From assembly GCA_012845835.1 (NCBI GenBank), contig JABAKD010000011.1, forward strand, positions 994,501 through 1,058,500: 64,000 nt of DNA, written 5' to 3'. The notes under the pieces are model-generated. The model saw only the letters and a program-made list of their open reading frames with translations, searched no databases and was not told the origin of the DNA. Position numbers and translations under genes: made by a program. This stretch comes from Undaria pinnatifida. Lineage: Eukaryota; Sar; Phaeophyceae; Laminariales; Alariaceae. Below are positions 33,101-37,834 of this stretch, piece by piece (positions within the stretch are counted from its first letter, which is position 1; each line of letters begins with the position of its first letter).

Positions 33101-35344
33101 GCGGCGGCGGGCGGTGGGGACTTGGCTAGCGTTAGAATGGAGGTTCCGCCCCCTTCAGATTTCGGTCTGTTGAAGCCGCGCAGCGCCGAGGCTCAACTGA
33201 TCTCCGATTTGGCTAGAGAAGTGGCGTACCTAATCGGGGTCACTAGAAGACCGCTGACCACAGTAGCCGGACCATTATCTCCACCCAGACAGGAAGAAAA
33301 AGTCAGACCGGAAAAAGTGGCGGCTGAAAGAAAAAAGGTAAAAAAGTTGCTAGACTCGGTCTCGAAACATGCCTGCGAAGATAGAAAACAAAAAATCACG
33401 CCATCAGAAGGCGCTGAAAGCTCAAAAAAATCCATCGACGCTACCGGATCCGCTAATAAACAGGTGGATATAGGTGATAAAAAGGACATTGATGCGGCGG
33501 CGGTGGTGAAGTTGGCGGTGCCGAACTCGTTATCGTCTCGGGAAGGTATAGGTGACGGCGCCATTTTGGGGAGACCCGGCACATACTTGGGTTGCGGCGT
33601 TACGACCTGCAGCGGGCTCGGTGCCACCGGCGAGCACGGCGATACTACTATTACGGGCAATGTTCCACACCCTGCTTTCGTGCTTCGAAAAACCGACAAC
33701 CAAAAAGACATTCGTGGCGACTCAAACAAATGCGCCGGCGACAAAGACGAGCATGGAGAAACCACTACTATTACGGAAAGCTTAGGTAGTATTTCTACCG
33801 GTTCGACAACAAACAGATGCGCCAGGGCTACAACAGCCCGAGGCGATGCCTCGATGTCCGCGGGTTGCGATGCAGAAGACGATATCTGCGGCGCAGGGAG
33901 TGCGACAAACAGAGGTGGCTCAATGTCCGTGGGTCATGACGCGAACGGCGGGAGATATGACGCGGAGAGTGCAACAAACAGAAGCGCCGCCTCAATGTCG
34001 GCCGGTGGCGACGCGGACGATGGGAGGTGCGACGCGGGGGCGGCCATCCTTTCGAGTCCGGGAGATATCATCGTGGCGACGCCGCTAGCCCTGCTTAGCG
34101 CGAGAGAGGCGAGCTTTCGGGCCGAGCTCATCCGACGGAAAGAGCACTACAAGCTGGGGGGGGGCGAAAAGGAGTCCAACCTTAATCCGGAAAGAAACGA
34201 ACGCCACAAGCTAGAGGGCACAGCTAAGAAAGAAAACTTCAATTTGGAAGCAAACGAACAAAAACCAAAGCCTCCAACAAAGCCTCTGGGAAGAAGCGAA
34301 CACTTTAAAGCTTTCGCCCCGCTTGCGCAGAGTGGCCGGAAAAAGTGCCCCTTAAGGGTCGTGGAGCGGAAAAAATGTACGACACCACCTCGACGTGGGC
34401 TAGGTGAAAAAGCGAAAGTCTCTCCCGATCACGTCGATGTGGCACGGAGCCCTCTCTTAGCGAGCACCCGGCCAATAGGGGTGCAGCCGCAGGCACAGCT
34501 ATTGGCGCCGCCCCGAAAAGTCCTGGACGAAGGCAACGGTTACTGTGTTGGGCTATGCACAGCAGCAGTTGTGCGCCCCACCTATCCTATCGGTGTCGAT
34601 GAGCGCGATTGTCGAAAAACTGACGCCGCCTTCGAGGGCAATGGTAAGTCTCTTTCCCCTCCCCCGGCGGTGAAACAAGGGAAAGAGTTCGTTTCGTTTG
34701 CTCGACCAGCCGCGCACTGGTCGGTGACGGTCGGTCTGAGCGCGAGGGGGCGCGGTGGCGCGAGTCCCACTCGAGTTAGGGGTAAGGGTTTGCGCTTCGC
34801 TAACGCTAATGCAACCGGCGGTAGTGGCAGTGGCGATGGTGTTGGTGGCGGTGTTGGTGATGGTGGTGGAGGCGGTGGTAGAGGCGGTGGTGGAGGCAGC
34901 AGTGGCGGCGGGGGCGGCGTCGGCGTCGCCGGCGGCGGTGGCAGTGGAGACGTGGTTGGACGGTTCGCCTGCCGTGGGTATCTCCTCGACCCAACCTTTG
35001 CAGACAGCAACCCCATCATCCTGCATCCGCGGTTGCCGCGCATTGTCGGGGGCGTCGGGTTCACCCAAGTTCCGGAGACATCAACCTTACCCGACCACAT
35101 CGCGTCGCAAGTGGCCAAGTGCGTGACCACTGAGGGGAAGAACAAGGGGGTCGAGCCGTACCGAAATGTTGTTGACGTGCTTCGACACCACGTGGACGTG
35201 TCGGGGGGGCGGCCGGCGGGCGCGCAGAGGTACTTTAGCGAGCAAGGCCGGCCGCTTTCGCCGGTTAACTTTGAGCATGTTTATGACTCTGTGGAGAAGC
35301 GCAAGCGAGGCCATGCTGAGCCCCACCTCGTTGTTTTCCCTTGA
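668..35344 (+). CDS. Giant armadillo/HEAT-like repeat protein, 15 exons, about 2280 residues
   Basis: Fifteen open segments join in phase with GT-AG junctions at all but one step: 668-766, 3356-3626, 6293-6686, 8320-8532, 12161-12245, 13382-13590, 15148-15292, 16385-16558, 22470-22586, 22947-~23095, ~24052-24143, 24895-26110, 29539-29719, 31124-32170, 32894-35344. Residues of about 190-1115 and 1290-1464 are Leu/Ala-rich amphipathic helices in the rhythm of armadillo/HEAT repeats, which usually act as protein-binding scaffolds. They are broken by Gly-, Ser- and Asp/Glu-rich linkers (about 130-185, 790-845, 950-985, 1135-1288). The last 816 residues are mostly low complexity with a Gly-rich run near 2100-2155. 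No signal peptide, membrane segment or catalytic motif was seen. Function is unknown; a scaffold role is inferred from fold type only. The junction between exons 10 and 11 is unresolved. The ATG at 668 follows an in-frame stop at 641, but an upstream exon cannot be excluded. Confidence 0.7.
1524..1971. mobile_element. TIR element with about 90 bp arms
   Basis: The left arm (1524-1625: TTAACGCCTTTACAATTGGA, T-run, ACTTGAAGTTAGTAC, GGGAGGGATTTTGGGG) returns inverted at about 1880-1971. The interior of about 250 bp has no coding potential, so this is a non-autonomous element. Further copies of an arm occur at about 2160-2260 and 12715-12795. Confidence 0.6.
2315..2400 (+). repeat. Fragment of tRNA-like SINE family 1
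   Basis: GGCTTAGTTTGGGTAGGC followed by a diverged TGGTCGAATGGACTAA matches the head of the fuller copies at 8791 and 29204. The B-box half is missing. Confidence 0.5.
3356..3626 (+). CDS. ARM-like gene exon 2
   Basis: The acceptor TTTCTCCAG precedes an open frame beginning GGPPEPWESAIGDIGERVGR. It continues through a helical stretch (residues about 34-105) to a Thr/Ala-rich tract encoded by a (GCTACT)n-like run at 3568-3598 and a Gly run. The donor is GTGAGT at 3627. It ends in phase 1, which pairs with the 'gt' start of exon 3. The conserved-looking part does not match a family I know. Confidence 0.7.
4960..5335. repeat. Tandem duplication of a C-rich segment (about 180 bp, two copies)
   Basis: The block containing a long C run, GAAACCTCCGCCCTCCCC, CGCTTATACGACTTACAG, TTCCACAACCGTCAGATTTG and TTTCCGCGCACA occurs twice with small changes, for example CGGTTATGCAATTTACAG in the second copy. 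Confidence 0.6.
5614..5707. repeat. 47 bp tandem duplication with an internal palindrome
   Basis: GTTACGTATCATACTTCGAA continues to GTATACATATATCGGATATC and repeats almost perfectly with a 47 bp period. TACTTCGAAGTA is a perfect palindrome within each unit. Confidence 0.7.
6293..6686 (+). CDS. ARM-like gene exon 3: acidic linker, then first helical repeats
   Basis: The acceptor GCCGTAG is at 6292 and the donor AG/GTGGGC at 6687. The first 65 codons are Asp/Glu/Ser/Thr-rich and predicted disordered. The last 65 form Leu-rich helices, including QLEVSCQTLLEECYASEDRR, typical of the opening of a helical-repeat domain. It enters in phase 1 and leaves in phase 2, both matching its neighbours. Confidence 0.78.
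6791..7021. mobile_element. Non-autonomous TIR element, family B (231 bp)
   Basis: It begins CTACGATAGCCCCCCC and ends with the inverted GGGGGGGCTATCGTAG. The subterminal AACCAGCGATTTTGTTTAAC is also inverted at the right end in diverged form. There is no coding capacity. A second copy is at 28957-29203 and a partial one at about 14560-14682. The outermost CTACGATAG is shared with family A. Confidence 0.65.
7862..8245 (+). repeat. Tandem array, six units of about 64-70 bp
   Basis: Each unit carries CCAAAAAGAGGTACTGT, CCCCTAT, ATCGTGGAGCCCCGT and GTCAGAAATG. The GAGGTACTG core starts near 7874, 7938, 8004, 8074, 8139 and 8203. The same unit forms the array at 62870-63335 in the U2AF gene. It ends 75 bp before the exon 4 acceptor. 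Confidence 0.8.
8320..8532 (+). CDS. ARM-like gene exon 4
   Basis: The acceptor ATTCCACAG and donor AG/GTGAGG flank 71 codons of alternating hydrophobic helices (for example LLGILAPAMAESMTQLNVVA). It enters and leaves in phase 2. Its 3' half, donor and about 100 bp of flanking intron are repeated as decayed copies at 9335-9545, 9558-9690 and 10690-10790. It sits 75 bp downstream of the 64-70 bp tandem array at 7862-8245. Confidence 0.82.
8791..8980 (+). mobile_element. tRNA-like SINE family 1, left arm of a long inverted repeat
   Basis: AAGGCTTAGTTTGGGTGAGC resembles an RNA polymerase III A box, and GGTTCGAGTCCC downstream is a good B box in a T-arm-like context. A T/A-rich piece and CAGACTTTCCCCATGAAGG follow. 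The inverted partner is at 9043-9229. Confidence 0.6.
9043..9229 (-). mobile_element. tRNA-like SINE family 1, right (inverted) arm
   Basis: The reverse complement matches 8791-8980 through the whole element, including GGACTCGAACCCACGACCC (an inverted B box) and CCTTCATGGGTAAAGTCTG. With a 62 bp spacer the pair can fold into a hairpin with arms of about 185 bp. Confidence 0.65.
9335..9545 (+). pseudogene. Decayed copy 1 of exon 4, its donor and flanking intron
   Basis: It matches the last part of exon 4 (GGCGGAGTCGATGACACAG, GCGCGCTTGCTCCGC, TTCAGAATGGACACTGCCGT) and continues into the intron (CACAGCAGCAG, CGTTGTGGCGTTATGATTTG). A 9 bp deletion precedes the AGCTTTAG exon end and the donor GT has become GC (GCGAGG). 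The coding frame is still open but lacks a phase-compatible acceptor. Confidence 0.8.
9558..9690 (+). pseudogene. Decayed copy 2 of exon 4 end and donor
   Basis: GGCGATGGCGGAGTCGACG, CCCAGCTGAACGTCGCGGC, TTGATCCGCCTCATGGTGTT and an AG/GTAAGG donor align with exon 4. The copy has several substitutions and no acceptor. Confidence 0.75.
10690..10790 (+). pseudogene. Decayed copy 3 of exon 4 end
   Basis: CATCATGGTGGTGATAATGG, ACATTGCCGCGCGC and ATAAGCTTTAG align with the exon 4 end, followed by GCAAGGCCTCAGG in place of GTGAGGCCACAG. The copy is more eroded than the other two. Confidence 0.6.
11665..11755 (+). repeat. Fragment of tRNA-like SINE family 1
   Basis: AAGGCTTAGTTTGGGTAAGC, TATTGGTTAACC and GGTCAAACGGACTAATACC match the SINE-1 head. 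CAGACTTTCCCCATG, normally at the tail, lies upstream at 11518, suggesting adjacent partial copies. Confidence 0.55.
12161..12245 (+). CDS. ARM-like gene exon 5 (85 nt)
   Basis: This small exon lies between CACACAG and CAG/GTACGC. It encodes YTLPKRLAHYRKLPSAIATH and eight more residues, a basic helix-turn-helix stretch. The single leading G completes the phase-2 codon from exon 4, and it ends in phase 0. It is too short to appear as a stand-alone open reading frame. Confidence 0.75.
12246..13381 (+). other. Intron 5 of the ARM-like gene
   Basis: It holds a TIR family A copy (12319-12567), a diverged arm of the 1524 element (about 12715-12795) and sequence resembling the SINE-2 body near 13230-13320. 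No exon was found. Confidence 0.45.
12319..12567 (+). mobile_element. Non-autonomous TIR element, family A, copy 1
   Basis: Eroded CTACGAC and CTATCATGG termini enclose the family's internal landmarks: a GTAGCACTTTTTGGGTGAAA-like start, GGAGCTCCTTAAGCCGAAAT, a T-rich block, CATACCTAGACC and GGGCGAGATATAGAG. Confidence 0.6.
13382..13590 (+). CDS. ARM-like gene exon 6
   Basis: A strong polypyrimidine tract (T11 at 13359-13369) and TGCTCAG precede an open frame containing the helices LLHAYLSIILALIDVGT and VVGGNGLLALAVHF. The donor is AG/GTGTGC. Entry is in phase 0 and exit in phase 2, matching its neighbours. The pattern fits one armadillo-like repeat and a half. Confidence 0.8.
13708..14082 (+). 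mobile_element. TIR family A, copy 2, containing a 33 bp minisatellite
   Basis: Internal landmarks TACCACTTTTTGGCTTA, CCTAACCCAAAATCGTCGGG and CACATGGGATT, and the right end CCTCTATCGTAGCACG, match family A. About four units of GTCTTGAACCTCCTAAAGTG-type sequence (13930-14048) have expanded inside it. Confidence 0.6.
14310..14490 (+). mobile_element. TIR family A, copy 3 (right end lost)
   Basis: CGGTAGCAATTTTTGGCTGA, GGGGCTCCTCTTTACCCGAA, GTATACCTAGGCCTTGGGAT and CGTCGGGCATG match the family order. The right terminus is not recognisable. Confidence 0.5.
14560..14682 (-). mobile_element. TIR family B, partial copy
   Basis: On the minus strand it starts CTACGATAGCCCCCACCCCC and continues to CAGTGATTTTCTTTAACGG and CATTTCATGACTGCTC, matching the left half of the family B element at 6791. 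Confidence 0.55.
15148..15292 (+). CDS. ARM-like gene exon 7, followed by a splice-donor minisatellite
   Basis: CTTACAG precedes 48 codons with the classic helical-repeat text RILRELAREPLVIYELLKAG and YVSRLLPKLK. The donor is GAG/GTGAGC. The 20-24 bp spanning this donor are repeated many times just downstream, so several alternative in-frame donors exist: the frame stays open to 15499. Two decayed copies of the exon lie at 15681-15792 and 15856-15965. Confidence 0.82.
15280..15680 (+). repeat. Minisatellite of an exon 7 splice-donor unit
   Basis: Units of about 20-24 bp approximate GGCTATTGGAGGTGAGCGAT, which is the last nine exon bases, the GTGAGC donor and the first intron bases of exon 7. 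At least 15 variants lie between 15280 and 15680, many keeping GGAGGTGA. The exon 7 frame stays open through the array to 15499. Confidence 0.8.
15681..15792 (+). pseudogene. Decayed copy 1 of exon 7
   Basis: GTGATTTACGAACTGCTTGC, GGCGGGTGTGGGGAATACGT, TTGCTTCCCAAGCTAAAAT and TTGGAGGTGAGCGATAGG align with exon 7 and its donor. A base has been lost after GTGTGG and stops appear. Confidence 0.75.
15856..15965 (+). pseudogene. Decayed copy 2 of exon 7
   Basis: GAGCCATTGGTCATATTATG, CTGAAGGCGCGCGTGGCAGA, ATACGTTCAATGTTTGCTGC and TTGTTGGAGGTGAGACG align with exon 7. Substitutions introduce a TGA early in the frame. Confidence 0.75.
16385..16558 (+). CDS. ARM-like gene exon 8
   Basis: The open frame contains DSMAFSAMRLCLLCSANPAD and continues to donor ATG/GTAAGA. 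The chosen acceptor (CTCCTAAG at 16384) keeps phase 0 and has a modest pyrimidine tract. An alternative acceptor (GACTAG at 16312) would add 24 codons, also in frame. The 5' boundary is therefore less certain than the 3' boundary. Confidence 0.65.
16664..16760. mobile_element. 97 bp fold-back (TIR) element
   Basis: GGTATCCCGACTTAAGAGCG at the left and its inverse at the right (GCTCTTAAATCGGGATACC) give 23 bp terminal inverted repeats with one mismatch around a 50 bp interior. This is a typical miniature non-autonomous element. Confidence 0.7.
17345..17555 (-). mobile_element. tRNA-derived SINE family 2, copy 1
   Basis: On the minus strand, CCCCGGTGGTCCAGCAGTAA (A-box region) and GTAGTTTCGAGCCTCAC (B-box region) are followed by the family body GAAAGCGCGAGAGCGTGAG and TGCTGAACCCTATGCGCGAT. 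Confidence 0.7.
18258..19180. repeat. Tandem duplication, 466 bp period, two copies
   Basis: The block from AACAGAATTTCGAGACAAAA through GCACGGCCGCTGACACTCCA and GTACTCGGTGAGAACAGCAG to CGTACACGCATCA occurs twice with only scattered differences and small indels, so it is recent. Neither copy encodes a convincing protein. Confidence 0.85.
19925..20005 (+). repeat. tRNA-like head related to SINE family 2
   Basis: CCCCGGTGGTCTAGTGGTTT carries a near-perfect A box, and GAGTTCGACACCC 45 bp downstream is a B-box match. There is no cloverleaf-compatible acceptor stem, so it is not called a tRNA gene. Confidence 0.55.
21085..21362. repeat. ATAGATCATAT-type minisatellite
   Basis: Roughly twenty-five imperfect units of about 10-11 bp, such as CATATAGATCATATAGACC, form a GATC-rich, low-GC tract. 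Short stretches of related sequence occur near 3880 and 30010-30060. Confidence 0.75.
22470..22586 (+). CDS. ARM-like gene exon 9
   Basis: The acceptor TTCGTTAG and donor AAG/GTAATC flank 39 codons. The text LGLPHLVTSLTDLLEETD then YLAGLVILGK is a textbook pair of armadillo-like helices. Both ends are phase 0. It follows a 5.9 kb intron, the longest in the gene. Confidence 0.8.
22587..22946 (+). other. Intron 9 of the ARM-like gene
   Basis: A short intron (360 bp) bounded by GTAATC and CTTGCCCAG. No repeats or other features were seen. Confidence 0.6.
22947..23095 (+). CDS. ARM-like gene exon 10, 3' boundary unresolved
   Basis: CTTGCCCAG precedes helices LQELLAYAGRALDLLVQG and VPEMALALFLQLC. 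No canonical GT donor gives the right phase near the end of homology-like text. A GC donor (CCG/GCAAGA at 23096) paired with an acceptor at 24051 keeps the frame, and the decayed copy at 23630-23760 carries GTAAAA at the same place. The alternative is a weak GTGACA donor at 23178 joined to 24044. Confidence 0.65.
23630..23760 (+). pseudogene. Decayed copy of exon 10 end and flanking intron
   Basis: TGTTCTTGCAGCTTTACTCC, GGTAAAAAAGGCC, then GCTCTCAAAGCAATGCGCAG and CCTTATCGTATTCT run parallel to 23065-23210 (TGTTCTTGCAGCTGTGCTCC, GGCAAGAAGGTCC, GCTTTCAAAGAAGGCGCAG, TCTTATCGTCTTT). At the proposed donor the copy has GT where the exon has GC. Confidence 0.65.
24052..24143 (+). CDS. ARM-like gene exon 11, 5' boundary unresolved
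   Basis: The frame runs from CTTTTCCAG (24043) through PLGFVANHTPEGNLLYNRYS to a GTAAGT donor at 24144. The overlapping GTGAGT at 24140 would break phase, whereas GTAAGT leaves phase 1 and fits the 'gt' start of exon 12. If exon 10 ends with the GC donor, the acceptor must be the AG at 24051. Otherwise 24044 is the start. Confidence 0.65.
24144..24894 (+). other. Intron 11 of the ARM-like gene with a 34 bp minisatellite
   Basis: About four units of CCGACCCGTGACATACCATT-like sequence (24486-24605) occupy the middle. No exon-like frame was seen. Confidence 0.55.
24895..26110 (+). CDS. ARM-like gene exon 12 (1.2 kb, helical repeats with Gly/Ser/Asp linkers)
   Basis: The acceptor AAACACCAG precedes a 405-codon open frame. 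Helical blocks (residues about 650-690, 720-788, 858-948 and 988-1054) alternate with a degenerate repeat built on GGESRE (about 790-845) and an acidic linker. Of two overlapping donors, AG/GTGGGG at 26111 fits the phase-2 start of exon 13, while GTAAGG at 26106 does not. The exon 3' end is copied in decayed form at 26450-26558 and 26668-26714. Confidence 0.8.
26136..26407 (+). mobile_element. TIR family A, copy 4 (272 bp, best-preserved ends)
   Basis: GCTACGATAGAGGTA at the left and CACCTCTATCGTAGC at the right are 15 bp inverted termini. The interior has GGAGCTCCTTAACCCAAAAT, CGTCGGGG, GTGTACCTAGTAAG and CCATGGGATTTTTC. It lies between exon 12 and the first decayed copy of that exon. Confidence 0.75.
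26450..26558 (+). pseudogene. Decayed copy 1 of exon 12 end
   Basis: ATGTTCCGACAGTTGGAGCG, GTTAGCTCCGATGCC, GATCGCCGGCGCCTGTTCCG and CCCCTTCGTAAGGCGAGG align with 26017-26116. The donor GT of GTGGGG is GC here. Confidence 0.8.
26668..26714 (+). pseudogene. Decayed copy 2 of exon 12 end
   Basis: CCTGCTGCAGGAGAACGAAA, CCCCTTC and GAAAGGCGAGG resemble the final 45 bases of exon 12 plus its donor region, more eroded than copy 1. Confidence 0.55.
27127..27378. repeat. (GTT)n and (CAAA)n microsatellites
   Basis: (GTT)n with interruptions runs from 27127 to about 27200, and about 20 perfect copies of CAAA run from 27291 to 27378. They flank a GATCAAGTCCGTGGTCACA motif that recurs elsewhere in the window. 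Confidence 0.9.
28841..28956 (+). pseudogene. Decayed copy of intron 12 end and exon 13 start
   Basis: CCGTAACGTAACGGCTAAGG, GACCCGCAGATTCGACGAGC, GCAGCCGAGCCTAAAAGTTT and GATGATGGAACGGTTGGT parallel 29500-29605 (CCGTAACGTAACGGCGAAGG, GATCCGCAGGTTTGACAATC, GCAGCTGAGCCTCAAGGTGT, CTCATGGAACGCTTGGT). Confidence 0.75.
28957..29203. mobile_element. TIR element family B, second copy
   Basis: CTACGATGATCCCCCCCG, AACCAGTGATTTTCGTTAAC and CGTTTCATGGTTGCTCG at the left, with AACCAGCGATTTCGTTAA and GGGAGGGCTATGTTGTAAG at the right, match the 6791 element. It directly abuts the decayed exon copy on its left and a SINE-1 on its right. Confidence 0.6.
29204..29345 (+). mobile_element. tRNA-like SINE family 1, well-preserved copy
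   Basis: GGATTGGTTTGGGTAAGC, AATTGGTTGACC, GGTCAAACGGGC and GGTCGTGGGTTCGAATCCCA are in order. The last is a perfect T-stem/T-loop (GTGGG-TTCGAAT-CCCAC) followed by CATCCACCA. The 5' part cannot pair as a tRNA acceptor stem, so it is a SINE-like element and not a tRNA gene. Confidence 0.65.
29539..29719 (+). CDS. ARM-like gene exon 13
   Basis: The acceptor GATCCGCAG and donor CAG/GTACGA flank 60 codons: FDNPQDEQLSLKVWQALMER, then CSTLIVADNLEIIAHTCRAL. One leading G completes the codon from exon 12. Its 5' half with upstream intron sequence is repeated as a decayed copy at 28841-28956. If exon 12 used the GTAAGG donor instead, the acceptor ACAG at 29554 would restore phase. Confidence 0.78.
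29720..31123 (+). other. Intron 13 of the ARM-like gene
   Basis: Scattered GATCATATAGATC-like simple sequence occurs near 30010-30060 and 30600-30740. Otherwise no recognisable repeat or exon. Confidence 0.5.
31124..32170 (+). CDS. ARM-like gene exon 14
   Basis: GTCAACAG precedes 349 codons ending at CAG/GTAAAA. The first 20 residues continue the helical domain. Residues about 1135-1288 are a polar, Gly/Arg/Lys/Ser-rich linker. The last 175 are helical again (LKRCLERLALDVSG, EICILIARMAG, ALVEVARYNAACALAELCRD), interrupted by a short Gly run from (GGA)n. Both ends are phase 0. Confidence 0.82.
32171..32893 (+). other. Intron 14 of the ARM-like gene
   Basis: A (CATT/CGTT)n-type tetranucleotide tract (32715-32830) precedes the acceptor ACAACTAG. 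Nothing else stands out. Confidence 0.6.
32894..35344 (+). CDS. ARM-like gene exon 15 (terminal, 2.45 kb, stop at 35342)
   Basis: ACAACTAG/GTG starts an 816-codon frame. About 35 residues (VLRILQAAGSFPERVYASSL onward) close the helical domain. The rest is mostly disordered: Lys/Glu-rich, then four degenerate repeats of about 25 residues around SATNR and SMSAG (33790-34040), then a 50-residue Gly-rich run encoded by (GGT/GGC)n (34806-34965). A compact-looking C-terminal 125 residues begins FACRGYLLDPTFADSNPIIL and may be a short docking module. The long minus-strand frames opposite it are composition shadows. Confidence 0.78.
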   Translation: MLRILQAAGSFPERVYASSLADPALLRSLHRIANNAYPGFRPSTAGRETPLSPAFPRKNVQALARKQAAAAAGGGDLASVRMEVPPPSDFGLLKPRSAEAQLISDLAREVAYLIGVTRRPLTTVAGPLSPPRQEEKVRPEKVAAERKKVKKLLDSVSKHACEDRKQKITPSEGAESSKKSIDATGSANKQVDIGDKKDIDAAAVVKLAVPNSLSSREGIGDGAILGRPGTYLGCGVTTCSGLGATGEHGDTTITGNVPHPAFVLRKTDNQKDIRGDSNKCAGDKDEHGETTTITESLGSISTGSTTNRCARATTARGDASMSAGCDAEDDICGAGSATNRGGSMSVGHDANGGRYDAESATNRSAASMSAGGDADDGRCDAGAAILSSPGDIIVATPLALLSAREASFRAELIRRKEHYKLGGGEKESNLNPERNERHKLEGTAKKENFNLEANEQKPKPPTKPLGRSEHFKAFAPLAQSGRKKCPLRVVERKKCTTPPRRGLGEKAKVSPDHVDVARSPLLASTRPIGVQPQAQLLAPPRKVLDEGNGYCVGLCTAAVVRPTYPIGVDERDCRKTDAAFEGNGKSLSPPPAVKQGKEFVSFARPAAHWSVTVGLSARGRGGASPTRVRGKGLRFANANATGGSGSGDGVGGGVGDGGGGGGRGGGGGSSGGGGGVGVAGGGGSGDVVGRFACRGYLLDPTFADSNPIILHPRLPRIVGGVGFTQVPETSTLPDHIASQVAKCVTTEGKNKGVEPYRNVVDVLRHHVDVSGGRPAGAQRYFSEQGRPLSPVNFEHVYDSVEKRKRGHAEPHLVVFP

Positions 35345-36389
35345 GCTTTTTTGTCCCTCGAATTCGTGTCTGCGTTTGTACCGAGGGTGTGCCTTATCAC
35401 TTATTTGTGTTCGTGTGTTTACCAATGAAACGCCCCGAAACATGACAAATTGATCATTGAAGGGGATTTTCGCGAAAAAATGGTGAGCTTTGCTGGAGCG
35501 TGCCGGGGCAAGGGACCTCGAAAATCGAAAATTCAAGGAGTTATAATCTCTCTTGTGGGTGGATGAAGCCGACACGTACTCGAATATCGGTCTGGAACGA
35601 ACTTTTTCGGCCTATGATAAGGATTCTAGAGGAACTGGACCGATACGCTCTCCGCATGTACTGCTTTTTAAGTCGCTGTGTGCGTGGTAAGGTAAACGTT
35701 GGTGAAATATACCAGTGTATCCGAATACATAAGAACTGCTAGGGTCCTTGAAGGACTGCAAATAATATATCCTACACAATTTCCAAGTAGTTTGGTCCCA
35801 AAAAACGTGGATGTAGGTAGTTTCGAAAGCGTTAAAGTTGTTGCGTAGCACTCTGACCAACAAAAGCAAGGGCCGCTCTAGGTATGCATGAGAACACCCC
35901 TAACGGGCCTTACATTTCCGGGACAGAGTGGTGCGATGGTGCAATCAAGGTATTTTCGGAGTTGTGTTACCCTGAGTGAAAAGCACACGTTTGTGTACCG
36001 TGTCGATTTTTTTTTGTTACCCCGTACGTACCCGGTTTTGGCATTTGCACAGCGTAGCGGGTGTTGGGCTACACATGTCATTAGAGCCACTACAATAGCG
36101 TAGTCTAGGCTTTGTATTCCACGTACACGGAGTCTAAACCATGCCTGTCGCGAACTGTAATGCAGCGCTGACGATATGCGTTGGCAGGCCGCTCCCCAGT
36201 GTATTGCTTGTTCTTTTCGACCGTCGTACGTGGCGTATACGCACACGGGAGCGTAGATCACACCCGGTAAGAAATATGAGCCCAAAATACCAGAACGACC
36301 GGTAAGAGACCGTATATCTTCGGGGGCGATGGGCGGTCTCGCAAGTTCGGCAGGGGGCCACCAGGGGCGGATCAGGCATGCATATGATC

Positions 36390-36590
36390 ATTTTTCAGGG
36401 CTTTTCACGGGTCGGGAGGTCTTCAAAATCTCGTGGGTCGAGTCCGGTCGGGTCAGAAGGTGTTCGAAAGCTCACGGGTCGGGTCGGGTCGGATCGAGTC
36501 GGGAATTTTTCACATATATATCACGGATCGGGCCGGGTCGGGTCACCCTAATCCGACCCAACCCGTCGCGACAAGTGGCCCGACCCGTGA
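36390..36590. repeat. GGGTCGGGTC-rich block
   Basis: Repeated CGGGTCGGGTCGG, with the complementary CCGACCCAACCC at the 3' side, can fold on itself. It begins CATTTTTCAGGGCTTTTC, which also opens the block at 40765-40975, so both are copies of one element. Confidence 0.6.
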
Positions 36591-36829
36591 ATTCGCTCTG
36601 TTTCACGTAAGAGCACAGCGTCCTTCGATAATTCCGATAACCTCACTCGTATGCATTTTCGGCTTCGTGCCGGCGAACGAGTTAGCGTTTAACTTTGCAC
36701 GATTCAGCATTCCCAAAAGGTTCACTCTTGGGTTCTCCCTAAGAAACAGGAGTTCCGCCTTTGAAGACGTGCGTGTCACACATCCGTCAAGACGCTATAA
36801 AAAATAACTGAATTGCAAGGGGGCTTCGC

Positions 36830-37020
36830 AGCGGCGGGCGCAGCGGCGGGCTGACGCCCGCCTGCGGCTCCGCGCATGCCCGCAACGGTCGAAGCTGTCA
36901 TAGGTAGTCAGAGGCCGTAAATGCGACATTATTACGTACTGCCAAGTGTTGCAAAAGTCAAGAATGGTTGAATGCAGAGGAAGAACGCCGATCATCAAGA
37001 AACACACTCCTGTTTTTTGT
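36830..37020. repeat. Dispersed repeat copy 1 (GC-rich head)
   Basis: GACGCCCGCCTGCGGCT and CGCGCATGCCCG, then a diverged middle, then AACGCCGATCATCAAGAAAC are repeated in the same order at 37835-38020. Confidence 0.6.
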
Positions 37021-37834
37021 GGCTGTTCATGCAGCAGCAGTAATGGTCTAGACTAGTCTACACTATAATCGTCGAATGGCGGCGGCAGCAGCAGGAGCAC
37101 TAGAAGTATACACAACAGAACAGCAGCCGCACTGCTCGTACGGATATACAGCAAACAACAGCAAGCGGCGGCAGCGGCAGTACAACGACAAACGGCACGC
37201 CGTAGAAATACAGCATACATATATGATACTACGTTGTGCAGCAGCAAGCAGCATCCAGGAAACAAAATCTAGTCCGAGTGCTATTCCAGTAGGTAGACAC
37301 GCATCCGAGAGGTACTCCGTTGTGTCGACATACACCACGCTCAAAATTACAACAACCAAACAAAGGAGAGCGAGGGCAAGCCGGGGTTCGAACTCCAGCC
37401 ATCAGATTGCCTAGCAAACATAAACGGGGGAAAAAATTTTATGGATGACAGTCGTGAAAGAAAAAGGGAAGCGAAGGGCACGCCAGTTTTTGAACTCGGA
37501 CCGTCAGAGTCATGAGTGAACAAATAAATTCAGAAATTTTCAAAGCTCCGCCTAGACTGTAGAGGACCAAATTTATTGTGCTTGAGCTCCGATTTGTATA
37601 TACCAAGCACACCTTCTGTCGAAACCATAATTTTGCAATCTAAACGATTTCAGCACCCCTCGCCACGGCACGACGCGACCACGGCCAAGGCCGCCCCCGG
37701 CGCAGTAGGGGTCGGTTGCCTTCTCGATCCGAAATTCTCTCATCGCGATCTAGCGCGACAAAAACGCAAAAAAATTACGTCTCGCAAAAGCGGAGGAACG
37801 CCCAGGGCATACCTCCAACAACATCGTCCTTGCG

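Noticed and set aside
34553-35145. Long minus-strand open frames with Pro/Thr-rich text opposite exon 15
   Set aside because: They mirror the (GGT/GGC)n tract on the coding strand; composition, not selection, keeps them open.
36390-36590. Interstitial telomere repeat
   Set aside because: The GGGTC unit does not match common telomere units and is self-complementary.
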